Origin: Dendrosporobacter quercicolus
GTDB lineage: Bacteria > Bacillota > Negativicutes > DSM-1736 > Dendrosporobacteraceae
Length of the DNA stretch: 64,000 bases
Direction of reading: 5' to 3'
Assembly: GCF_900104455.1 (NCBI RefSeq)
Contig: NZ_FNHB01000001.1
Coordinates: 1,193,793 to 1,257,792 of the forward strand
Position numbers and translations under genes: made by a program. Below the pieces are notes generated by a model. The model was not told the origin of the DNA. It saw nothing but the letters and a program-made list of their open reading frames with translations, and ran no database searches. Each line of letters begins with the position of its first letter. Positions within the stretch are counted from its first letter, which is position 1. Of the stretch, positions 57,413-64,000 are shown piece by piece.

Positions 57413-58789
57413 CTATTCATTCAGGAAAATAAATCTGGCGACAACCAAAATGGCGAGAATGTAGAGAATCCAGTGGACTTCCCGGCCCCGGCCGGTAATG
57501 AGCTTAAGCACAGGATACATGACCAGGCCGGCGGAAATACCGTTGGCAATGCTGTAAGTAAAGGGCATCATGACAATGGTTAAAAACGCCGGCAGACTTT
57601 CGGTGAAATCACTAAAATCAATATTGCGGACGCCTTCCATCATTAACGCCCCAACAATGATCAGCGCCGGAGCCGTAGCCGCATTGGGAATTAAAGCAGC
57701 CAGCGGTGTAAAAAATAACGCCAGTAAAAACATCAAACCACAGACAACGGCAGTAAGACCCGTCCGGCCGCCTGCACCAACCCCGGCCGCGCTTTCCACA
57801 TAGGCGGTAATGGTGCTGGTGCCCAGCAGCGAGCCGAAGCTTACCCCAAACGCATCCACCAGCATTGCCCGGCCAATACGGGGAAATTTACCGTTCTTAT
57901 CCACCAGGCCGGCCTTGGTTGCCGTACCGACCAGCGTCCCCATCGTGTCAAACAACTCAACAAAGGTAAAGGTAAAAATAATGGTCATCAGTCCCATATT
58001 CAGTGCACCCATGATATCCAGCTCGAAAAATGCATTGTTGCTGAAATCAGGTATCGCCACAGGACTAAACCCGGCCGGTATCTGCACAACCCCCATGGCA
58101 ATGCCCAGAACGGTAGTGGTAAGAATGCCAATCAACATGGAACCGCGAACATTACGGGCCATCAGCGCGGCAATGAACAGCAGTCCAAAAACGGCCAGCA
58201 AAACCTCTTTATTGGCTAAAGCGCCCAATTCAATAATGGTTTCAAAAGACAGCGGCGTACCATTCCCGTGGGCAGCGACAATTTTTTCCAATGTTGGCGG
58301 GATCAGCGACAACCGGATGGACATAATTCCGGAAAGCTTTAGGCCAATGATGGTAATGAACAGTCCGATGCCAACGGTGATGGCGTGCTTCAGCGAAAAC
58401 GGCATGCCTTCAACCAACAGCTGACGAACCTGCGTAACGGTTAACAAAATAAAAATAAGACCGGAAATAAAAACAGCGCCCAGCGCTACCTGCCAGGGTA
58501 CCCCCATCCCGATGACCACGGTAAAAGCATAAAAGGCGTTCAGGCCCATCCCCGGCGCCAGCGCAATCGGATAATTGACAAATACCCCCATCATGATGGT
58601 AACCAGGCCGGCCCCAATGGCTGTCGCCAGCAATACGGCATTCTTGTCCATGCCTGCTGAGCTCAGAATACTCGGATTAACAAATAATATGTAAGCCATG
58701 GTCATGAAGGTTGTAATACCGGCCACAACTTCAGTTTTAACATCGGTATTGCGCGCACTAAGCGCAAAAAATTTATCCAGCATGTTCAT
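57413..58789 (-). CDS. NCS2 family purine permease (AzgA/PbuG-like)
   Basis: This 458-residue membrane protein has about 12-14 helices. It has the AzgA-type start RNTDVKTEVVAGITTFMTMA and the NCS2 core with VTVGIGLFITIIGLK and TFTFVELFDTMGTLVGTATK. It imports guanine/hypoxanthine or adenine with protons. It stands behind a guanine-class riboswitch and its terminator and leads the pur operon, 146 bases before purE. Confidence 0.9.
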   Translation of the reverse strand: MNMLDKFFALSARNTDVKTEVVAGITTFMTMAYILFVNPSILSSAGMDKNAVLLATAIGAGLVTIMMGVFVNYPIALAPGMGLNAFYAFTVVIGMGVPWQVALGAVFISGLIFILLTVTQVRQLLVEGMPFSLKHAITVGIGLFITIIGLKLSGIMSIRLSLIPPTLEKIVAAHGNGTPLSFETIIELGALANKEVLLAVFGLLFIAALMARNVRGSMLIGILTTTVLGIAMGVVQIPAGFSPVAIPDFSNNAFFELDIMGALNMGLMTIIFTFTFVELFDTMGTLVGTATKAGLVDKNGKFPRIGRAMLVDAFGVSFGSLLGTSTITAYVESAAGVGAGGRTGLTAVVCGLMFLLALFFTPLAALIPNAATAPALIIVGALMMEGVRNIDFSDFTESLPAFLTIVMMPFTYSIANGISAGLVMYPVLKLITGRGREVHWILYILAILVVARFIFLNE

Positions 58790-58877
58790 TCTATCTCCTT
58801 AAATTTTTCTGAAATAAGAGTAAAAACGCCGCAGTAAGCGCACCATTTACTTTAACCATTCACCTCCAAATAATAAT

Positions 58878-58931
58878 AGCCCGGACGGGAAAATCGCCTT
58901 ACTTAAAGTGAGCGAAATTCCCGTCCGGGCT
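58878..58931 (-). terminator. Riboswitch expression-platform terminator
   Basis: AGCCCGGACGGGAA and TTCCCGTCCGGGCT form a 14-base stem. TATTATTATTT follows on the minus strand, just before GGAGGTG. It lies between the aptamer and the permease gene. It is very stable, so read-through must depend on an alternative fold in the 120 bases between aptamer and stem. Confidence 0.75.
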
Positions 58932-59051
58932 TTTGTCCCAACGGTGTAGCGTCAATACTGCCAACACTTGTACCACTTGGTCGCAGCCACAGCCAGACAC
59001 TGAAAATACATGGACAACGCCGGCCATGCGGAACCCTAGGTACCACTTTCA

Positions 59052-59118
59052 CTCGTAGTCAGATAATTTACGGTTATCTGGTAGAAACTTATGAGCCATA
59101 TCCTCATCATTATACGAG
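59052..59118 (-). promoter_or_regulatory. Purine (guanine-class) riboswitch aptamer
   Basis: On the minus strand the 67 bases begin CTCGTATAATGATGAGGATA and end CTGACTACGAG. They include ATATGGCTCATAAGTTTCTA, CCAGATAACCGTAAATTATC and the P1 closing stem CTCGTA/TACGAG. This matches the xpt-type purine aptamer core (UAUAAU, AUAUGG, UUUCUACC, CCGUAAA). The discriminating base is C in GACTAC, which reads guanine or hypoxanthine rather than adenine. It should switch off the permease and pur genes when guanine is plentiful. Confidence 0.93.
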
Positions 59119-59138
59119 CAGATGAACTTTACTCACTT

Positions 59139-59168
59139 ATAATAGCAGAACACGTCAGAAGCTGTCAA
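59139..59168 (-). promoter_or_regulatory. Promoter of the riboswitch-pur operon
   Basis: On the minus strand TTGACA and TATTAT are separated by 18 bases. The -10 lies 21 bases before the first aptamer base, so transcription starts just ahead of it. Confidence 0.65.
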
Positions 59169-59307
59169 TGAAAAATGAACTTTAAAACAAATCTCAGAAA
59201 TAACGTTCGGATTTTTCCCATAAGTAAGCCGCTCTAACCCTCCCGGCAGGCTTGGGGAGCTAAGAACGGCCAAAAGCAGCTACTGTAAACCGGATTCTCA
59301 TGCTAAA

Positions 59308-60615
59308 TCACCGACACAATTGAGCGGCCTGCTGAAAAACGTTTTCCGCAAACAGGCTGCTCATTCCAGCCTGACGCACCCGCGCCCGGATGCCGGCAAT
59401 ATCGGTGGTATACAACCCCAGCGCCTGCATTCTGTCAAAATACTGAGCCCCGGAAAATGTATATTTTAAACGCAGGCCGGCCTCCGTCTGCATTTGACGG
59501 TTTACATGGGCAATGGCATCACCAATGGCCAGACTTTCCGGCAAAACCAGCGGATTCCGCCCGGCCGCCTGACGGGCGGCATTATGTCCGGCTAACAGCC
59601 CGGTCACAATCGCTTCGGTATGTCCGACCAGCAAACCGGCTTTCTCGCCGCAGCACCACAGATTGTCCAGACCATGCACCTTAAGCGAATTGTCATGCGG
59701 CGCCATATCAAAATAACGCATCGAATTGCCCGCGCCGCCGGCATAAGGGTCTTCAAAACGGGCATTTTGAAACCCCGGTATGCTGCGCAGCTTGTCCAGC
59801 GGATAGTAAGGCGACATCAGTTTGGCATGACCGGTATCCAAAAGAATCATGTTCTCGGCGAATTCCTTTAAGGCATACTGCTGGCAGGCTTTGATTGATA
59901 AGCTATCCGCCTTGCGCAGCTCTTCCGGAACCGGAACAATCGCAACGCCTGTGGAATTCAGCTGATGCACAATCGCCGGATCCAGTGATTCTTTTAAAAT
60001 TTTACAGGACCCGCTCATGGCGCCTGTCGAACCATCCGGCTTTTTCCCGTGCCGTTCGGTGACGCCGGCCCGTCCGGCAATGCTTTGCCGGGGACCAAAA
60101 GCCGGACAGCGGATGATGCACATGGCACAGCCGTTGCCATGCCGGCTGCAGTTTCCCTGCGGTCCGGCACTACCGGTAGCTTCAACAAACACCTCACCAT
60201 AAATCTCGTCATCGCTGTCGGTAATCACAGAATTCAGCCTCGTCCCGGTCATGGTGATATCCCGCACCCTGGCCAGCGTATGATACTCTATTTTGCAGGC
60301 TTCCAGAACAGTTCGTACCGCCGGTTCAATTGCCGCAACATCATATAAGCTGGCATGCTGATGTCCGGGGAATTCGACATTGCGATGGCGCGTGCATTGA
60401 TCGGCGGCCAGAAACAGGTCGCCCCCGCCCATCGCGATAGCTTCCTCGGCGGCCGTAAAACGGCCGTTATTGCGCATAATCCCGCCTACCAGGCCAGTGC
60501 CCAGCAGCATATCGGTACGTTCCAGCAAAACAACCTTTCCGATGCCGGCCTTGCTGGCGGCGACAGCGGCCGCGCATCCGGCCCAGCCGCCGCCCACTAC
60601 AACTACGTTCGCCAT
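59308..60615 (-). CDS. FAD-dependent oxidoreductase
   Basis: The 435-residue protein starts NVVVVGGGWAGCAAAVAASK, the dinucleotide-binding motif for FAD, followed by VVLLERTDMLLG. A second FAD segment near the end reads GLDNLWCCGEKAGLLVGHTE. A cysteine group HGNGCAMCIIRCPAFG (about residues 160-175) could be redox-active or hold a metal. The shape resembles GidA-like and FAD_oxidored proteins. The substrate is unknown. GGGAGG precedes the ATG. Confidence 0.78.
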   Translation of the reverse strand: MANVVVVGGGWAGCAAAVAASKAGIGKVVLLERTDMLLGTGLVGGIMRNNGRFTAAEEAIAMGGGDLFLAADQCTRHRNVEFPGHQHASLYDVAAIEPAVRTVLEACKIEYHTLARVRDITMTGTRLNSVITDSDDEIYGEVFVEATGSAGPQGNCSRHGNGCAMCIIRCPAFGPRQSIAGRAGVTERHGKKPDGSTGAMSGSCKILKESLDPAIVHQLNSTGVAIVPVPEELRKADSLSIKACQQYALKEFAENMILLDTGHAKLMSPYYPLDKLRSIPGFQNARFEDPYAGGAGNSMRYFDMAPHDNSLKVHGLDNLWCCGEKAGLLVGHTEAIVTGLLAGHNAARQAAGRNPLVLPESLAIGDAIAHVNRQMQTEAGLRLKYTFSGAQYFDRMQALGLYTTDIAGIRARVRQAGMSSLFAENVFQQAAQLCR

Positions 60616-60637
60616 CCAATCCCTCCCTGAGTTATCA

Positions 60638-60721
60638 CTAAGCCTTCACTTTAACGATCAATTCCACTTCAACCGCACTGTCAACCGGCAGCTCAAAGCG
60701 CCTGCAAAATCCCCCTGGCAA
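60638..60721 (-). pseudogene. Short ORF resembling the tail of a RidA-like protein
   Basis: A TTG behind AAAGGA opens 27 codons ending ELPVDSAVEVELIVKVKA, which recalls the last strand of RidA/YjgF proteins (LPxxAxVEVExIA). The trimer core and active-site arginine are absent. It ends 23 bases before the FAD gene. It may be a remnant or a coincidence. Confidence 0.3.
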
Positions 60722-60766
60722 TTAGTTTCCTTTAAATGCATCATAATTATACTATTCCAGGATACC

Positions 60767-60793
60767 AAAAACAGGCGCATGCACGCCTGTTTT
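60767..60793 (-). terminator. Terminator of the CheY/CheX-like cluster
   Basis: AAAACAGGCG and CGCCTGTTTT form a 10-base stem. The minus strand ends in TTTTTGG. It lies 32 bases beyond the CheX-like gene. Confidence 0.8.
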
Positions 60794-60824
60794 AACAACT
60801 GATCCAGTTCCTTCAAATTTTGGC

Positions 60825-61688
60825 TTATTTACCGGCCAACAGCAGCATGATTCTGCCGAAGCCGGTCTCTATCACTAAGGCAGGCTGAGCATTTTCCGCC
60901 AAGGCAGCGCCTTTTGCCGCCGCCGGGGGCTGAAGCTCGATATTCAGCCCCCGGTTCGCAAGGTTAATGCAAAAAAGACCATTGGCAACATTTAAAAATT
61001 CCCCGGCGCTGTCCAGGGCAAGCGCATCCAATTCGTCAATGCTTTCCCCGCTGTACCGGCGCGCCAATTCCAGCAGAACATGATCCTCAGCAGTAAAACT
61101 GCTCTGTAAAGCAAAGTCTCCGGTCAGGTCTTGCGAAACAAACCACTGCTCTCCGCTCTGCCGCCGGGCCGGCTCGACCACCAGGGGAACAACATCCAGA
61201 AACCGGACTATCGACCGCAGAAATAATGCGACATAAGCGGTGTATAATTCGGCATCTTCATGGCTGTAAATGGTTAAACAGGAACGGATATGCTCTTGTA
61301 ATAACGGCATATCCGCATGCTGCTGGAGCGTATTCCCGCGTTTGTAACCGGCTAAAGCCTGTTCCAGCTGTTTGAAGCTCATAAAACCCCGTTCGACCAA
61401 TATCTGGCCGAAATTCAGCTGTTCATTTTCCTGGGCAGCCAAAAGAGCAGCTAACTGCTCAACCGACAAATAGCCTTTATCCAGAGCGATCTCACCAAAT
61501 CTTTTGTCAACAGTATGCTGCAGCCGGTGAATTTCCTCAACCTGGACCGCAGTCAAAAACCCCTGATCAATGGCCAGCACACCCAGTTTGGGTCGAACTG
61601 CGCGCCGGCTCTCAAGCGCTTCCCGTATTTGTTCCGGAGCAAGCAGTCCCTGGTTCAGTATATATTGCGCCAAAAATTGACTAATCAT
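60825..61688 (-). CDS. CheX-like protein with four N-terminal repeats
   Basis: The 287-residue protein has four copies of a helical motif at about residues 6-26, 35-57, 64-86 and 93-115. An example is FGEIALDKGYLSVEQLAALL; the consensus is an (L/F)G...GF/YL(S/T) turn, as in the MshEN/GspE N-domain. The rest (about 140-287) is a CheX/CheC-type domain with the phosphatase motif ExxN in GEFLNVANG (Glu230, Asn233). CheX proteins dephosphorylate CheY. The gene directly follows a CheY-like gene with no gap. The repeat-CheX combination suggests a receiver phosphatase with an added docking part. Confidence 0.72.
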   Translation of the reverse strand: MISQFLAQYILNQGLLAPEQIREALESRRAVRPKLGVLAIDQGFLTAVQVEEIHRLQHTVDKRFGEIALDKGYLSVEQLAALLAAQENEQLNFGQILVERGFMSFKQLEQALAGYKRGNTLQQHADMPLLQEHIRSCLTIYSHEDAELYTAYVALFLRSIVRFLDVVPLVVEPARRQSGEQWFVSQDLTGDFALQSSFTAEDHVLLELARRYSGESIDELDALALDSAGEFLNVANGLFCINLANRGLNIELQPPAAAKGAALAENAQPALVIETGFGRIMLLLAGK

Positions 61689-62063
61689 TTAGTTCTCCCT
61701 CCGGCCAATGTCCTTGATGGCTTTGGCGATCTGACTGCCGGTATACGGCTTTTGGATAAAATCCATCGCCCCGAGTTTAAGCGCCTCCAGCAATTTGGCC
61801 GCCGTTCCAGTCGAAGACAGCATAATTACCCTGGCCTTGGGATCGATTGCCTTAATTTCTTTTAAAGCGTCCAGACCGTTTAGATTGGGCATGACAATAT
61901 CCATCAATACTCCGTCCGGACGAATCTGCGAATAGACTTTGATGACCTCCCGTCCATCTTTGGCCTCAAATACCTCGCATCCCAAATTCTCTAATTCCGC
62001 TCTCAGTTTTTTTCTCAATAATAAAGAATCGTCATTAATTAAAATTTTCAGTGGCTGTTGCAA
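61689..62063 (-). CDS. Single-domain response regulator (CheY-like)
   Basis: The 124-residue receiver has the acidic pair Asp11-Asp12, the phosphoacceptor Asp55 in LMDIVMPN, the Ser/Thr in MLSSTG and Lys105 in IQKPY. No output domain is attached. The start is a TTG behind AAGGGGAG. The adjacent CheX-like phosphatase is likely its partner. No histidine kinase gene is near. Confidence 0.88.
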   Translation of the reverse strand: MQQPLKILINDDSLLLRKKLRAELENLGCEVFEAKDGREVIKVYSQIRPDGVLMDIVMPNLNGLDALKEIKAIDPKARVIMLSSTGTAAKLLEALKLGAMDFIQKPYTGSQIAKAIKDIGRREN

Positions 62064-62140
62064 AAAATTCTCCCCTTACCATAAAATCCGCCAGGCAATC
62101 TAAGCGCGCCCTTTGTCAAGAAATTCAGTTTAATACCGAT

Positions 62141-62434
62141 TCACTCCTGAATGCAGCTTACCCCAGCCTGAGGCCGATCTGTTGACTGGTTTTCCGACAA
62201 AGACCCGATAATATCGGCAATCATTTTTTCAATTTCCGCAAAGCTGAATTCAGCCGTCTCCGCTTCGGCCACATCAACGCCTGCTACTTTCCACTTTTTC
62301 AGGCAGGCCAGTAACTGCTCATTAACAATCGAACCCTGGCCAAAAACGATTTTTCCATCAGGACTTGCCAATACTTGATTGAGCGTCATTCCAAGCTTGA
62401 TCTCCGCTACAGATAAATAGCTCAAAATAATCAT
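62141..62434 (-). CDS. Small protein with an HD-GYP-leader-like N-terminus
   Basis: The 97-residue protein contains LSVAEIKLGMTLNQVLASPD and GSIVNEQLLACLKKWKVAGV. This pattern is seen before HD-GYP domains and in related stand-alone proteins, but no HD motif follows. The start is uncertain: the ATG at 62434 overlaps AAAGG, and a TTG at 62425 is better spaced. It lies 77 bases before the CheY-like gene and may share its transcript. Function unknown. Confidence 0.6.
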   Translation of the reverse strand: MIILSYLSVAEIKLGMTLNQVLASPDGKIVFGQGSIVNEQLLACLKKWKVAGVDVAEAETAEFSFAEIEKMIADIIGSLSENQSTDRPQAGVSCIQE

Positions 62435-62675
62435 CCTTTCTCATAAAACGTCCTTGCCGGGCTGTCTGATTGGGGCTTCAGCCGGATAAACCCTTGAAGC
62501 TTACAACTTCAAGATAACACAAAACAGCAAGGCAAGCATTATCGCCAGGTTAACATTGCGTTAATTCTGTCCTTTGCCAGCCGCAAAAAAAGCAAAACCT
62601 GCGGTATTACTCATAGCCAGGCTTTGCCCAATATAAATTGAAGTTAACTATTTCAGTAAACCATCAACCGCTGCT

Positions 62676-62760
62676 TTATACCCGGAATTGTACGACCGCC
62701 GCCTGCAATTCCTGGGCCAGCTTGGACAGGGCTTGAACACCGCCAATAAAACCAGAACCC
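62676..62760 (-). pseudogene. C-terminal scrap of a methyl-accepting chemotaxis protein
   Basis: The minus strand reads GGVQALSKLAQELQAAVVQFRV followed by a stop (motif LSxLAQELQxxVxQFR). This is the typical end of MCP signalling proteins. Nothing upstream continues the coiled coil. The rest of 62435-63056 has no gene that I can support, only short inverted repeats. Confidence 0.5.
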
Positions 62761-63056
62761 TAGTTTATAGACTATTTTCAAATTAGCAAGCCAGTTCATC
62801 AACATCTACTCCTTATTCGCAATGGCAACAATTAAATTATAGAAGTTCGCCTACATGAGTCAGCGAATACCGCTAAAGTTAACTTATTTTAACAAAGACG
62901 CTTCGCCAGAAGACCGGCCCGGCGCCCGGCCAAAACGTGGTATCCCATATGCCGGATGCACAAAAAAAGACTGACTGGCGCATCAGCACTAACCAGCCTC
63001 AGATAGAAGATTTCCCGTCACTATTTAAAAGTGTAAGCTCAGAAACACCATTGCCC

Positions 63057-63656
63057 CTAAGGTCTTGCATTAACCCCATCCAGATATATTTTTAACGCCT
63101 GCATAATATATTCCTGGTCGGAATCCTCCGATAGGTGGACAAACTCTTTTACCAGAGGTATGACAAGAAAATAAAAATTCATAATTCCGGCTAATGACAA
63201 CGCCGCATAACTAAGATTCAGCCCTGGTGCAAATGCTCCGCTATGAACGCCCTCACGCAGTGACGAGGAAACAAACTGATACAGCATTGAAATGTATTTT
63301 TTAATTATTCTTTCACCGCAAGAAGTCGGATTGGCAAGCTCACTGTGAATAATCCGGGCTAAAAAAGGCTGTTCTTGATGGATTTTGCCGATGGTTTGTG
63401 CATACAGTTCGATACGTTCCACCGGGTTCAGGCCGGACAGTGAATCTACCCTTTGGAACAGTTCGGCGACAGGTAAAAAACTTTTTTCCAGGACCGCCTG
63501 ATAAAGGCCTTCCTTGCTTTTAAAATAGTAAGAAATAGCTGAACTATTGATCTGGGCTGCCTCACCTACTTCCCGTATTGTGACGGCAGTATATCCTTTT
63601 TTCGCAAACAGGGGAATAGCGATAGCCACAATCCTGCCTGCAGTATCATGCTCCAT
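63057..63656 (-). CDS. TetR family regulator (CecR-like)
   Basis: The 199-residue protein has the TetR helix-turn-helix (AIPLFAKKGYTAVTIREVGE and AINSSAISYYFKSKEGLYQAV-type sequence, residues 10-55). The C-terminal domain resembles the DUF1956/CecR group (ELANPTSCGERIIKKY). AAGGAG lies ten bases before the ATG at 63656; the longer frame to 63728 is not supported. It follows an ABC-2 permease gene on the same strand and may control that exporter. Confidence 0.82.
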   Translation of the reverse strand: MEHDTAGRIVAIAIPLFAKKGYTAVTIREVGEAAQINSSAISYYFKSKEGLYQAVLEKSFLPVAELFQRVDSLSGLNPVERIELYAQTIGKIHQEQPFLARIIHSELANPTSCGERIIKKYISMLYQFVSSSLREGVHSGAFAPGLNLSYAALSLAGIMNFYFLVIPLVKEFVHLSEDSDQEYIMQALKIYLDGVNARP

Positions 63657-63830
63657 AATATGCAACTCCTTGAACCAGCTGGTATAAATTATATCAGTTA
63701 CCGGATATAAAATACAGATGCGCTCCATGGGTGCCCGGCTTTCCTGTCAACGCTCCACATTGCTGCGATCACTGGAGAGGGTAAGCCACCTGCTTATTTA
63801 GGTTAGTTTCATCAAACAAGCTAAACTTTA

Positions 63831-64000
63831 TTAAGCAGTTTTCTTCTGGAGTTTCATTATGCTAATGGTCAGCACAAGAACAATAAAAACGATTAAAGCC
63901 AGAACATTATGCCACAATACGCTGATGCCCACCCCTTTAAGGATAATGCCGCGCATAATTTCCAAATAGAAGGTAATCGGCAGGACATTGCCAAGCAGGT
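63831..64000 (-). CDS. ABC-2 type transporter permease (3' end only)
   Basis: The last 55 codons of a membrane protein are visible: GNVLPITFYLEIMRGIILKG, then a final hydrophobic helix (VLALIVFIVLVLTISIMKL) and a basic tail. This is the usual end of YhhJ/YadH-like ABC-2 permeases, where PxxYxxEIxRxIxLKGxG precedes the last helix. The 5' part lies beyond the window. Bases 63657-63830 between it and the TetR gene hold nothing else. Confidence 0.7.
   Translation of the reverse strand, partial: LLGNVLPITFYLEIMRGIILKGVGISVLWHNVLALIVFIVLVLTISIMKLQKKTA

Noticed and set aside
57810..58424. Plus-strand ORF of 204 codons
   Set aside because: It is antisense to the NCS2 permease. Its serine/proline-rich product is typical of a shadow of membrane codons.

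Overview
The window looks like chromosome of an anaerobic, diderm Firmicute of the Negativicutes, close to Sporomusaceae such as Sporomusa, Pelosinus or Acetonema. This is inferred from the gene set (GatCAB, short HisG with HisZ, a CBS/DRTGG manganese pyrophosphatase, a TrpR-like YerC protein), strong Shine-Dalgarno sites, intrinsic terminators and moderate GC content. No rRNA, tRNA or CRISPR array was seen, and no intact insertion sequence was recognised.

Positions 1-9.7 kb are an accessory region rich in dead genes. A MerR regulator and an MFS exporter sit between two copies of a TTAACGTTAACG palindrome, next to a broken NAD(P)H reductase. Then come fused scraps of an MBL-fold hydrolase and an SDR, and a membrane protein with an internal duplication. 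After that is a graveyard: a CBO0543-type membrane gene, a truncated Y-family DNA polymerase, a ParB/DNA-methylase gene and a RinA-like phage regulator, all decayed. Small intact genes (VOC, HXXEE, a cysteine-rich protein) lie between them. A large secreted alpha/beta hydrolase follows (9.7-11.5 kb).

From 11.8 to 24.4 kb is a housekeeping block on the minus strand: rlmD, a Lon-like protease, a CPBP protease, gatCAB, ligA and pcrA. From 24.5 to 35.5 kb an intergenic repeat family, built from a CACAGAG-type module and a CGCAAAGTACTCGAAGGAC-type module, occurs at five sites. In two places it extends a coding frame: the end of a DUF4130 DNA-repair gene and the region before hisA. A radical-SAM/DUF4130 repair pair has a promoter that contains a LexA-type site.

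Histidine biosynthesis occupies 32-43 kb. A minus-strand operon hisG-D-C-B-H-A-F-IE ends in a SagB-type nitroreductase gene and is interrupted by a 400-base repeat block. A second unit carries a TrpR-like gene, hisZ and an HD-domain hydrolase gene. No histidinol-phosphate phosphatase is recognisable, so the HD protein is a candidate. A TetR regulator, a dipeptidase, an NlpC/P60 endopeptidase, an M16C protease and a DUF456 protein follow.

Purine biosynthesis occupies 50-59 kb: promoter, guanine-class riboswitch, terminator, NCS2 permease, purE-C-F-M-N-H-D and a long final terminator. Beyond it, at 49.7-49.9 kb, lies a block of paired sequence that may be a structured RNA. The last part holds a FAD oxidoreductase, a small cluster encoding a CheY-like receiver and a CheX-like protein with four N-terminal repeats, an MCP scrap, a second TetR regulator and the end of an ABC-2 permease gene.
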